Assembly: GCA_002452855.1 (NCBI GenBank)
Contig: DKFS01000007.1
Location: 1 to 8,680, forward strand
Direction of reading: 5' to 3'
Length of the DNA stretch: 8,680 nt
From: Sulfurospirillum sp. UBA6790
GTDB lineage: Bacteria > Campylobacterota > Campylobacteria > Campylobacterales > Sulfurospirillaceae
Part shown: piece by piece, positions 1 to 5,686 of the stretch
How positions within the stretch are numbered: the stretch's first letter is position 1
Layout of the letters: every line of letters begins with the position of its first letter
The notes under the pieces: generated by a model
Database searches by the model: none
Seen by the model: only the letters and a program-made list of their open reading frames with translations
What the model was told of the DNA's origin: nothing
Program-made: the position numbers and the translations under genes

Positions 1-574
1 CTTTAGGGGACAAACCTTTACCTTCGCTTCCCATAATCAAAACTTTTTTAGAAGCAAAAGTGACGTCATTCACATTCACACCATTCATATCAGCACCATA
101 AAGTGTAAAGCCCATCTGTTTTAATTCATTGATCATATCGCGTGTTGAAGGGCACAAAGCGATAGGTAGCTCAAAAGCTGCGGCACTACTGGTACGTAAA
201 ATGGCTTCTAGGTTGCATGTTTTCATACCACTTAAAATCAATCCATCTGCGCCAAAAGCATACGCACTACGTACAATGGCACCAATATTGCCAACATCTG
301 TCACTTCATCTAACACCACTAAAAAAGAACCGTGTTTAATTTCAGTAAAAGGAGTTAGTTCCAAATCAGAAATTTCTGCAATAAAACCTTGATGATTTCC
401 GCCATGACTCATTGCTTGGGCTTTACGCTCATCAATACTACAAATCTTTTGTGTCACTTTTGCGATTTGCGAAAATAATTTTGGATCGCATTTCTTTGAC
501 AAAAAGACAGTTTGAATCCTTGATGGATAATGATTTAACAGATGTAAGAATAGTTGTTTGCCATAAATTATCAT
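1..574 (-). CDS. rlmB: 23S rRNA (guanosine-2'-O-)-methyltransferase RlmB, 3' part beyond window edge
   Basis: This is a TrmH/SPOUT-family RNA 2'-O-ribose methyltransferase. The family enzyme RlmB methylates G2251 in the P-loop of 23S rRNA using S-adenosylmethionine. I read 191 residues by translating the complement from the ATG at 574 to the window edge, where the frame is still open, so roughly the last 35-50 residues are missing. The start MIIYGKQLFLHLL and the HGGNHQGF segment (residues 57-64) are typical of the N-terminal L30e-like substrate domain. SPOUT motif 1 appears as NIGAIVR (96-102) and motif 2 as GSEGKG (182-187); motif 3 with the SLNVS-type signature lies outside. It is the last gene seen in the rpmE-rsmI-rlmB run and sits 97 bp after rsmI. 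The ATG has no clear Shine-Dalgarno sequence, but a TACAAT element lies 7 bp upstream. Family assignment is firm; the exact G2251 target is inferred from the family. Confidence 0.93.
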   Translation of the reverse strand, partial: MIIYGKQLFLHLLNHYPSRIQTVFLSKKCDPKLFSQIAKVTQKICSIDERKAQAMSHGGNHQGFIAEISDLELTPFTEIKHGSFLVVLDEVTDVGNIGAIVRSAYAFGADGLILSGMKTCNLEAILRTSSAAAFELPIALCPSTRDMINELKQMGFTLYGADMNGVNVNDVTFASKKVLIMGSEGKGLSPK

Positions 575-581
575 GGCAATT

Positions 582-587
582 ATTGTA
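582..587 (-). promoter_or_regulatory. Possible -10 element directly upstream of rlmB
   Basis: On the minus strand the sequence GGATACAAT ends 7 bp before the rlmB ATG. TACAAT differs from the TATAAT consensus at one base. Campylobacterota sigma-70 promoters often lack a clear -35 box, and the upstream sequence here is only AT-rich. If used, transcription would start within about one or two bases of the ATG and give a leaderless mRNA. No RNA evidence is available from the sequence alone. Confidence 0.35.
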
Positions 588-642
588 TCCAAAATGGCTT
601 AAAATAATACAAGTTTGCTACAAAAAGGTATTTTTAGAATTT

Positions 643-652
643 TTACATGTAA
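643..652. repeat. TTACATGTAA palindrome, rsmI-rlmB spacer
   Basis: A perfect 10-bp palindrome in the 97-bp AT-rich spacer between rsmI and rlmB. It has the same core as the palindromes at 3908-3923 and 7111-7134 and the shorter one at 2224-2231. Its role is unknown. It could be a protein-binding site, or a weak hairpin in the transcript after rsmI. Confidence 0.5.
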
Positions 653-671
653 CGAAAAAGAATAGAAATTT

Positions 672-1478
672 TTAAAGTGCGTTATAGCACTCTTTAACAC
701 TTATTCCCGTTAATTTGGAGAGCAGTTTAGCTTTTTGCTTAGGAGGGATATCTAGAGCTAAAATATCTTCTTTCGTAATTGCTTCACCATCTCGCTTTGC
801 TTCAGGAGTGATAACAATAACCCATTCCCCTTTAAGATTAGCGTTCTTAAAAGCGGCATGGACTTCCAGGGATGTTCCCAAGAAGCGTTTTTCATACAAT
901 TTTGTGGCTTCTTTGATAGCAAAAATTGTCCGATTGGGCGCATAATTGGCTAATTCTTCGATGAGTTTTTCAATACGATGGGGTGATTCATACACAATAA
1001 CAGCATACGGGGCATTAAGTGCCTCAAAAAGTTCATTTTGACGCTCACTCCCTTTATGCGATAAAAAGCCATAAAATAAAAATTGATGTGTTTGGATTCC
1101 ACTGGTGACATAAGCAAGCAAAGCAGCATTTGCTCCGGGAAGCACTTCATAGTCAATTTTATGGTCTTGACAAAAACGTATCAATGCATTGCCAGGGTCA
1201 CTAATACCAGGCATTCCTGCGTCACTTAAATATCCAACCGTTTCATTAAAAATAGCATGATTAATCGTTGATAAGACCGCTGTTTCATTGTGCGAATGCA
1301 TAGAAATAAAATTTGTAATTTGAAACGTAACGTTATGTCTTTGAGAAAGAAGATTAAGAAGTTTTTTGGTAATGCGCGTATCTTCGCAAAAAAGCGTTTT
1401 ACATTCGGTAAGAAGTTTTAGGCTTCTTACCGATATATCATCTAAATTTCCTATAGGAGTAGGAATAAAATAGACCAA
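672..1478 (-). CDS. rsmI: 16S rRNA (cytidine(1402)-2'-O)-methyltransferase RsmI
   Basis: RsmI uses S-adenosylmethionine to methylate the 2'-hydroxyl of C1402 in the decoding centre of 16S rRNA. The 268 residues carry the tetrapyrrole-methylase-fold signatures of the family: PTPIGNLDDIS near the N-terminus (7-17), CEDTR (31-35), the SAM-site loop SDAGMPGISDPG (85-96), LPGANA (113-118), YESPHR (163-168) and KGEWV (216-220). Length is normal. The start is a TTG: the family begins with an MxYFxPTPIGNL-like sequence, and no other start codon fits between it and the in-frame TAG of rpmE, which lies only 12 bases upstream. No Shine-Dalgarno sequence is visible, so translation is probably coupled to rpmE. 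It lies between rpmE and rlmB on the same strand. The assignment is secure. Confidence 0.96.
   Translation of the reverse strand: MVYFIPTPIGNLDDISVRSLKLLTECKTLFCEDTRITKKLLNLLSQRHNVTFQITNFISMHSHNETAVLSTINHAIFNETVGYLSDAGMPGISDPGNALIRFCQDHKIDYEVLPGANAALLAYVTSGIQTHQFLFYGFLSHKGSERQNELFEALNAPYAVIVYESPHRIEKLIEELANYAPNRTIFAIKEATKLYEKRFLGTSLEVHAAFKNANLKGEWVIVITPEAKRDGEAITKEDILALDIPPKQKAKLLSKLTGISVKECYNAL
674..694 (-). terminator. Weak hairpin over the rsmI stop codon
   Basis: The last codons of rsmI form an inverted repeat, AGAGTGC and GCACTTT with the six-base loop TATAAC, giving seven pairs including one G-U. The downstream sequence is AT-rich (TAAAAATTTC) but has no immediate U-run. It could cause partial termination before rlmB, or it may be coincidental. 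Confidence 0.25.
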
Positions 1479-1490
1479 GGGTTTTAAGAA

Positions 1491-1691
1491 CTATTTTAAG
1501 CTATATTTTTTCTTAAATTTCTCAACACGACCCGCAGCATCGACAATCTTCTCACTGCCCGTGAAGAAAGGATGGCATGAGCTGCAAATATCGATTCTTA
1601 ATTCAGACTTGTTTGACATAGTCTCAAAGCTATTACCACATGCGCAAGTTACGACACATGGTACATATTCTGGATGAATATCTTTTTTCAT
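1491..1691 (-). CDS. rpmE: 50S ribosomal protein L31, zinc-binding type
   Basis: L31 is a small protein of the large ribosomal subunit that bridges to the 30S head. The 66-residue product begins [16 protein letters not shown] and contains four cysteines in the zinc-ligand arrangement: C16 and C18 in CAC, C36 and C39 in CSSC. This marks the C+ (zinc-containing) form rather than the zinc-free paralogue used in zinc starvation. The end [11 protein letters not shown] is typical of the family. The ATG has AAGG nine bases upstream (complement of 1701-1704). It has its own promoter (1762-1790) and a hairpin in its leader, and is followed after 12 bases by rsmI in the same reading frame. The assignment is secure. 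Confidence 0.97.
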   Translation of the reverse strand: MKKDIHPEYVPCVVTCACGNSFETMSNKSELRIDICSSCHPFFTGSEKIVDAAGRVEKFKKKYSLK

Positions 1692-1734
1692 AATGTGTTT
1701 CCTTAATTATTTATCATAAAAATAAAATCTATTA

Positions 1735-1753
1735 TTTGGCATGTTTTGCCAAA
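1735..1753 (-). promoter_or_regulatory. Hairpin in the rpmE 5' leader
   Basis: A perfect inverted repeat with 7-bp arms, TTTGGCA and TGCCAAA, and a 5-base loop lies about 44 bases upstream of the rpmE ATG. From the promoter call at 1762-1790, transcription should begin around 1755, so the hairpin would form the very 5' end of the rpmE-rsmI mRNA. It could stabilise the message, serve as an operator, or take part in L31 autoregulation, which is known in some bacteria. It could also be a poor terminator for rsmE. The structure is seen directly; the role is inferred. Confidence 0.5.
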
Positions 1754-1761
1754 GGGTGCAA

Positions 1762-1790
1762 ATTATAGCACAAAAGATTCATTATTTCAA
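1762..1790 (-). promoter_or_regulatory. Sigma-70 promoter of rpmE-rsmI
   Basis: On the minus strand, TTGAAA (complement of 1785-1790) and TATAAT (complement of 1762-1767) are separated by exactly 17 bases. The TGC before the -10 makes it an extended -10 as well. It starts just after the rsmE stop codon and predicts a leader of about 64 bases before rpmE. This is the best-looking promoter in the window and suggests that rpmE is mainly expressed independently of rsmE. Confidence 0.8.
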
Positions 1791-1791
1791 G

Positions 1792-2460
1792 TCATGCCAA
1801 AATTTTGGAAACAGTGGCTATCACTGCTGTTTCACTTCTTAAAATTGTGTTACATTTTAGTCCAAAAACAACCATTTTTTTAAATAATAATCGTTCTTTT
1901 TCACTAAAACCACCTTCGGGTCCAATAATCACTGAATCTATATTTTTTTCACTGTTTATGACCGATTCAGAAAAATCAATGACAACACTTTGAGGGTATT
2001 TCTCGATGAAATGTTGTAACGTTGGTAAATATTCAATATGCATTTGGTTACTTCGACCACATTGTTGTGATGAATTAATTAAAATACGCTCCATTCTTTC
2101 AAAATCCAATTTATGCTGCTTTTGAGAAAAATCGGCATAAAAAAACGTAAGGGAAGTAACCCCTAATTCATTGAGCATCGGTAGGCTTTTTTCAATAATT
2201 TTTGGGTCAATAATGCTCCAACCTACATGTAAAATTTTAGAAGGAACAATTGGCATGATGCGTGTTTCATTTAGTTCAAGGATGGCTTCTTTTTTACCAA
2301 TGTGTGTAATCTGATATTCATACAAGCACTCATCAACCAAATTACGCCAAAAAAGTTTTTCTCCAACACTGATACGCCTTACTTTAAAAATATGTTCATA
2401 TGCTCTCGTATCAATGTTTAATACAGCAACTCCAGCCTGCGGATGATAAACAAACTGCAT
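1792..2460 (-). CDS. rsmE: 16S rRNA (uracil(1498)-N3)-methyltransferase RsmE
   Basis: RsmE is a SPOUT-family enzyme that methylates N3 of U1498 in 16S rRNA, near the decoding site, using S-adenosylmethionine. The 222 residues show the usual order: an N-terminal PUA-like RNA-binding domain (about 1-70, with HIFKVRR near 23-29) and a C-terminal SPOUT domain. The signatures are SSQQCGRS (130-137), IGPEGGFS (179-186) and the knot-closing ILRSETAV (206-213). Length is only slightly short for the family. The ATG lies one base after the TAA of the upstream membrane-protein gene, so the two are surely cotranscribed and probably translationally coupled. No strong Shine-Dalgarno sequence is visible. 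The assignment is secure. Confidence 0.95.
   Translation of the reverse strand: MQFVYHPQAGVAVLNIDTRAYEHIFKVRRISVGEKLFWRNLVDECLYEYQITHIGKKEAILELNETRIMPIVPSKILHVGWSIIDPKIIEKSLPMLNELGVTSLTFFYADFSQKQHKLDFERMERILINSSQQCGRSNQMHIEYLPTLQHFIEKYPQSVVIDFSESVINSEKNIDSVIIGPEGGFSEKERLLFKKMVVFGLKCNTILRSETAVIATVSKILA
2224..2231. repeat. TACATGTA palindrome inside rsmE
   Basis: An 8-bp copy of the palindrome core within the rsmE coding sequence, with less symmetric flanks (CC on the left, AA on the right). It is listed because all four ACATGT sites I found in the window are flanked by T and A to give TACATGTA. Confidence 0.3.
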
Positions 2461-2461
2461 A

Positions 2462-2872
2462 TTAATGCACCGTATAAAACAGCACTATCGTAATAACCAC
2501 TAAAGCAAGATCCAATAAATATTTACGAAACGCCAATGCTTTATACGCATTTTGTGACCCTGCATCTAGGCGTGCTTTCTTATAAAGTTTGTGATTTTTA
2601 ATTCCTAATCCCACAATGACAACCCATGCTATAATCATCTCCCACACTATCAGTGAAAAAGAAAATTGACGTACAGCCATTACGATCAAGCCTGTAAAAA
2701 AAATGGCAGAAAGAACAATATAATATTGTGGAGCGATAAGTTCTAATCTTTTAGAAAGGTTGAAAAATGTTTTGTCACTTTTTAGAAGATAGAGATTAAT
2801 AAAAATGAGCCCTATGAGTACCACGATAAAAATCAAGTGGAGTTGAGCAGAAAGTTCGATCAATTCGTTCAT
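2462..2872 (-). CDS. Conserved small integral membrane protein, function unknown
   Basis: I do not recognise a named family. The 136-residue product is mostly hydrophobic, with four probable transmembrane helices near residues 10-30, 49-67, 72-91 and 117-134. A basic loop (NHKLYKKARLD, about 93-103) separates helices 3 and 4. The chosen ATG at 2872 has AAGGA nine bases upstream. An in-frame ATG further out at 2914 is rejected because it abuts a likely -10 element and has no ribosome binding site. It is directly followed by rsmE with one base between stop and start. From memory, an integral membrane protein occupies the same place in C. jejuni (Cj0157c), so the linkage with rsmE looks conserved across the phylum. 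A single histidine in helix 1 (H12) is not enough to propose a haem role. Confidence 0.75.
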   Translation of the reverse strand: MNELIELSAQLHLIFIVVLIGLIFINLYLLKSDKTFFNLSKRLELIAPQYYIVLSAIFFTGLIVMAVRQFSFSLIVWEMIIAWVVIVGLGIKNHKLYKKARLDAGSQNAYKALAFRKYLLDLALVVITIVLFYTVH

Positions 2873-2917
2873 GATGAAAAATCCTTCACAAAAATAATCT
2901 AAGATTGTATCCATTTT

Positions 2918-2923
2918 AGTATA
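2918..2923 (-). promoter_or_regulatory. Likely -10 of the membrane protein-rsmE unit
   Basis: TATACT on the minus strand, about 46 bases upstream of the ATG at 2872, with no clear -35. It overlaps the TATAAT of the divergent moeA promoter. It supports the shorter start of the membrane protein, because a transcript starting about 7 bases downstream would begin near 2911, inside or after the alternative ATG at 2914. Confidence 0.45.
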
Positions 2924-2925
2924 AT
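2920..2925 (+). promoter_or_regulatory. Likely -10 of moeA
   Basis: TAGTATAAT on the plus strand includes a perfect TATAAT ending 27 bases before the moeA ATG. The -35 region is only AT-rich, as is common in Campylobacterota. It predicts a short leader of about 20 bases containing the AAAGG ribosome binding site at 2941-2945. Confidence 0.6.
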
Positions 2926-2952
2926 ATTACCCATAAATTCAAAGGTTCATTC

Positions 2953-4110
2953 ATGCCAATTTTATACCAAGAAGCACTTAAAATTATTCAAACATCTATT
3001 TTGCCAATCACTCAAACACAAACACTCCCTCTTTTAAAAGCACTTCATCGTATCTCTAGCGCTGATGTGTATGCTAAATTTGCGCTACCAAAACATGCAA
3101 TGAGCCTCAAAGAAGGTTATGCCATTTCCTTTCAAAATACGCTACCTCAACACCGCTATCTCCTGACACAAAACAATGAAATGACTGCTGAAGGAGAAGC
3201 CATTAGGGTTTCCACAGGTGATTTTATACCAGAAGGCATCAATGCGGTTGTCGCAGAAGAAGAAACACATTTTAATGAAGCAACACAAACCATAGAATGC
3301 GCTACACTCCCTTACGAATCACAACATATCAAACATCAAGGTGAAGACATCGCGCAAGGAGAACTTTTACTCCATAAGTTTGATCCTATCAGTGCTTATA
3401 AAATTACAGCCCTCTCTTCTCAAGGTATTCATCGTATCAAAGTGTTAAAAAAGCCTATCGTCAGTATTTTAAGTATCGGAGAAGCTTTGGCATCAGGTTT
3501 GATTGCCAATTCAAATGCCATGAGTTTAGCAGCAAGAGTCGTTGAATTGGGTGGGAAAATAGATAAAATTATAACGTGTAGAGAAGTACATGCAACCATT
3601 TTGGAAAATCTTCAAAAATTGTCAGAGACTTCTGATTTAGTGATTACAACAGGCGCCTTGAGTAGCCATGATGCGATGCGTTATCTTTTAAGTAACAGCG
3701 TGCTTCAACCTTTATTCCATACTGTACGCATTGCTCCTGCTAAACCGAGTGCTTTAACACTTTTAGGCAAAACACCCATTCTGCATCTCCCAGGACTTCC
3801 ACTTTCGTGCATGCTCGGCTTTGAGATGCTAGGCGTGCCTCTTTTAAGACAATTGCAACATCACAGTTGTATTTTGCCAGATTTTGTTACGTGCATTAAT
3901 CAAAAACGTTTTACATGTAAAACAGATTGTATGAGCGCAATTCCAGGGTATAGTGATGGTAAAGGGTTTATCCACGCACCTTTTTACGAAGCAGGCAGGC
4001 TTAATATTTTAAGCCAATGCAATGGTTATACTCTCATTGAGGAAAAAGAGGTGATAGAAGAAGGGGAGGAAATCGCCTTCTTCTTTTTTACTTATCCACC
4101 GGTTTCATAA
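2953..4110 (+). CDS. moeA: Divergent MoeA-like molybdopterin molybdenumtransferase
   Basis: MoeA inserts molybdate into adenylylated molybdopterin in the last step of molybdenum cofactor synthesis. The 385 residues follow MoeA order: domain III/II segments with [17 protein letters not shown] (87-103) and [12 protein letters not shown] (128-139), a MogA-like fold (about 168-300) and a C-terminal beta domain ending with CNGYTLIEE. Several family motifs are altered: MDGYA reads LKEGYA (52-57), TGDEL reads IGEAL (175-179), SGGVSVG reads TGALSSH (233-239), PGKP reads PAKP (262-265) and LPGNP reads LPGLP (279-283). Only GED and the TG-P-G-AVV stretch remain standard. The start has AAAGG seven bases upstream. 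The gene converges on moaA with a 19-bp overlap. It may be a second, specialised or decaying MoeA paralogue; membership of the superfamily is clear, activity is not. Confidence 0.82.
   Translation: MPILYQEALKIIQTSILPITQTQTLPLLKALHRISSADVYAKFALPKHAMSLKEGYAISFQNTLPQHRYLLTQNNEMTAEGEAIRVSTGDFIPEGINAVVAEEETHFNEATQTIECATLPYESQHIKHQGEDIAQGELLLHKFDPISAYKITALSSQGIHRIKVLKKPIVSILSIGEALASGLIANSNAMSLAARVVELGGKIDKIITCREVHATILENLQKLSETSDLVITTGALSSHDAMRYLLSNSVLQPLFHTVRIAPAKPSALTLLGKTPILHLPGLPLSCMLGFEMLGVPLLRQLQHHSCILPDFVTCINQKRFTCKTDCMSAIPGYSDGKGFIHAPFYEAGRLNILSQCNGYTLIEEKEVIEEGEEIAFFFFTYPPVS
3908..3923. repeat. 16-bp perfect palindrome with TACATGTA core, inside moeA
   Basis: GTTTTACATGTAAAAC reads the same on both strands. 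It lies in the moeA coding sequence over codons for the RFTCKT stretch (about residues 319-324), in a poorly conserved C-terminal part of the protein. Its core equals those at 643-652 and 7117-7128. It is seen directly in the sequence; no function is known. Confidence 0.55.
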
Positions 4111-5060
4111 AATGCGCGATTTGATGTTTCATTTTGATCATCATCGCTCCATTTATTCTTTTCAGGTTTGTTGCGTAGCACTTCTTTGAGTACTTCTGCT
4201 GCACCTGCAATGTCACCTTTACTCACAGCATCTTTAATGCTCATTGCTTCATCAAAATAAAGGCAAGGAATAAGCATACCTTCTGCCGTTAAACGGATAC
4301 GATTGCAATCTTCACAGAAATCATGTTTGTGTGGGTCGATAATACCAAAAATATATCCATCATCTAATTCAAAGAGATGGGCAGGACTTGGTCCAACACG
4401 ACCAATTTCTGTAAAATGGTACTTTTTGGCAATCATCTCTTGTACTTCATGACCGCTAAGACCTTGCAATTTTTCTTTTGCGTGTGTATTTTCCATGTAC
4501 TCAATAAAACGTACACTCATACCGCGCTCTTTTGCAAATTCCAAAATATCAAGCACTTCATCAGCATTAATACCTTTAATCGGCACCATATTGATTTTGA
4601 CGTTTAAACCAACTTTGAGAGCTTCTTCAATCCCTGCTTTCACTTTACCCAGTACATCTTTTTGTGCCATTTTAGCGGCAACATCAGGCTTTAAGCTATC
4701 TAAAGAGATATTGACACGTTGCAATCCAGCATTTTTGAGTTTTTGTGCACAATCTTTTAGCAAAAATCCGTTTGTGGTCAGTGCCAAATCAAGCCCACTT
4801 TTGTGGTTATTGATCATAGCAATAAAATGATCTAAATCTGTACGAAGAAGAGGTTCGCCACCCGTAATTCGGATTTTAGTAATGCCTTCGTCAATGGCAA
4901 CTTTAATAAATAAAAACAGTTCTTCAAAACTAAGAAGATTTTCTTTGGGAACCCATGAAAACGGCTTTTCTGGCATGCAATATTGGCATCTAAAATTACA
5001 TCGTTCCGTAACAGAAACTCTTAAGTATGTTACTTCTCTTCCAAATCCATCTACTAACAT
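4092..5060 (-). CDS. moaA: GTP 3',8-cyclase MoaA (radical SAM, molybdenum cofactor step 1)
   Basis: MoaA turns GTP into 3',8-cyclo-7,8-dihydro-GTP, the first step of molybdopterin synthesis, using two 4Fe-4S clusters and S-adenosylmethionine. The 322 residues contain the N-terminal radical-SAM cluster C21-x3-C25-x2-C28 in [12 protein letters not shown], the SAM-binding GGEP (67-70), and the second cluster with C249, C252 and C266. RIR in [10 protein letters not shown] (254-256) is the expected GTP-site arginine pair. The protein ends in Gly-Gly, the conserved tail that reaches the active site, so it looks complete and active. I start at 5060: AGAGG lies six bases before this ATG. ATGs at 5066 and 5099 are rejected because the first touches the Shine-Dalgarno sequence and the second overlaps the -10. 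It is convergent with moeA. Confidence 0.96.
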   Translation of the reverse strand: MLVDGFGREVTYLRVSVTERCNFRCQYCMPEKPFSWVPKENLLSFEELFLFIKVAIDEGITKIRITGGEPLLRTDLDHFIAMINNHKSGLDLALTTNGFLLKDCAQKLKNAGLQRVNISLDSLKPDVAAKMAQKDVLGKVKAGIEEALKVGLNVKINMVPIKGINADEVLDILEFAKERGMSVRFIEYMENTHAKEKLQGLSGHEVQEMIAKKYHFTEIGRVGPSPAHLFELDDGYIFGIIDPHKHDFCEDCNRIRLTAEGMLIPCLYFDEAMSIKDAVSKGDIAGAAEVLKEVLRNKPEKNKWSDDDQNETSNRAFYETGG

Positions 5061-5090
5061 TTTCATCCTCTCTCTTGATTGCGAAAATGT

Positions 5091-5096
5091 ATTATA
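5091..5096 (-). promoter_or_regulatory. Likely -10 of moaA
   Basis: A perfect TATAAT on the minus strand, preceded by TATG, lies 30 bases before the moaA ATG at 5060. No convincing -35 box is seen. Predicted transcription start near 5084 gives a leader of about 24 bases holding the AGAGG site. Confidence 0.6.
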
Positions 5097-5101
5097 CATA
5101 A

Positions 5102-5155
5102 AATGTCACTTTGAAGCTATTTATAAAAATCATTGGGCTAAAATAGTGTGACATT
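5102..5155. repeat. 8-bp inverted repeat spanning the moaA/PAS divergent promoter region
   Basis: AATGTCAC at 5102-5109 and its exact complement GTGACATT at 5148-5155 flank 38 bases. One arm is just upstream of the moaA -10 and the other just downstream of the PAS-gene -10. A regulator binding both arms could control both genes, but the arms are short and the spacing is large. Confidence 0.3.
5139..5144 (+). promoter_or_regulatory. Possible -10 of the PAS-chemoreceptor operon
   Basis: TAAAAT in GGGCTAAAAT lies 29 bases before the ATG at 5174, with one mismatch to TATAAT and no clear -35. I see no sigma-54 (GG-N10-GC type) pattern in the 75-base spacer, and no convincing sigma-28 site. Confidence 0.4.
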
Positions 5156-5173
5156 ACATTAAGGAGTCCAGGT

Positions 5174-5686
5174 ATGCAAAAACCTACACCTACGACCAAA
5201 GAACATAGTGTAAGTGCCAATGCGTTTTTAGTCTCAAAAACAGACATTCACGGCAAAATCACTTATTGCAATGAGCCTTTTATCCAAATTGTTGGCGCGA
5301 GCGAACAAGAAATTTTAGGAAAACCGCACAATATCATTCGTCATCCCGACATGCCACGTGTTATTTTTAAACTGCTTTGGGGAAAAATTCAGAATCAAGA
5401 AGAAATTTTTGCCTACGTTAAAAATATGAGCTTTGACGGCGGTTATTATTGGGTCTATGCCAATATCACTGCATCAACGGATGAACAGGGAAAAACCATT
5501 GGGTATTATTCGGTACGCCGTAAAGCCAATGCCAAAGCACTAGAAATTATCAAACCCCTGTATGAAAAACTCATTTCCATTGAACAAACAGGTGGAATCG
5601 ATGCATCATTAGCATACCTCAATGATGTCTTGCATGAAAAAGGAGTAAGCTATGACGAGTTTTCTAACACGCTTCAAAGATTATAA
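5174..5686 (+). CDS. PAS-domain signal protein, CetB/Aer sensor type
   Basis: A soluble 170-residue protein made of one PAS domain (about 17-115) and a short helical tail. The segment [15 protein letters not shown] (55-69) followed by AYVKN (80-84) and [11 protein letters not shown] (89-99) closely resembles the FAD-binding PAS of E. coli Aer and CetB of C. jejuni, which sense redox or energy state. The tail [23 protein letters not shown] is typical of single-PAS proteins in Campylobacterota. Where Aer has GEPW before the VKN motif, this protein has QEEI, so the tryptophan near the Aer flavin is absent and the cofactor is uncertain. No membrane segment is present. AAGGAG lies seven bases before the ATG. 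The end overlaps the chemoreceptor gene by 35 bp. I infer that it is the sensor half of a two-protein receptor; whether it is the true cetB orthologue is unknown. Confidence 0.85.
   Translation: MQKPTPTTKEHSVSANAFLVSKTDIHGKITYCNEPFIQIVGASEQEILGKPHNIIRHPDMPRVIFKLLWGKIQNQEEIFAYVKNMSFDGGYYWVYANITASTDEQGKTIGYYSVRRKANAKALEIIKPLYEKLISIEQTGGIDASLAYLNDVLHEKGVSYDEFSNTLQRL

Noticed and set aside
129..675. Two plus-strand open frames (129-392 and 412-675)
   Set aside because: The first lies wholly, and the second mostly, opposite rlmB, whose minus-strand translation shows clear TrmH-family motifs. The plus-strand translations show no family features.
2873..2914. Longer start for the membrane protein at the ATG at 2914
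   Set aside because: That ATG abuts a likely -10 element and has no Shine-Dalgarno sequence, while the ATG at 2872 has AAGGA at good spacing.
5061..5099. Longer starts for moaA at 5066 and 5099
   Set aside because: The 5099 ATG overlaps the TATAAT of the promoter and the 5066 ATG is immediately next to the AGAGG ribosome binding site. The 5060 start also matches the usual MoaA N-terminus.
4377..5151. Several plus-strand open frames opposite moaA
   Set aside because: They are antisense to a strongly conserved radical SAM gene, and the translations show no recognisable motifs or ribosome binding sites.
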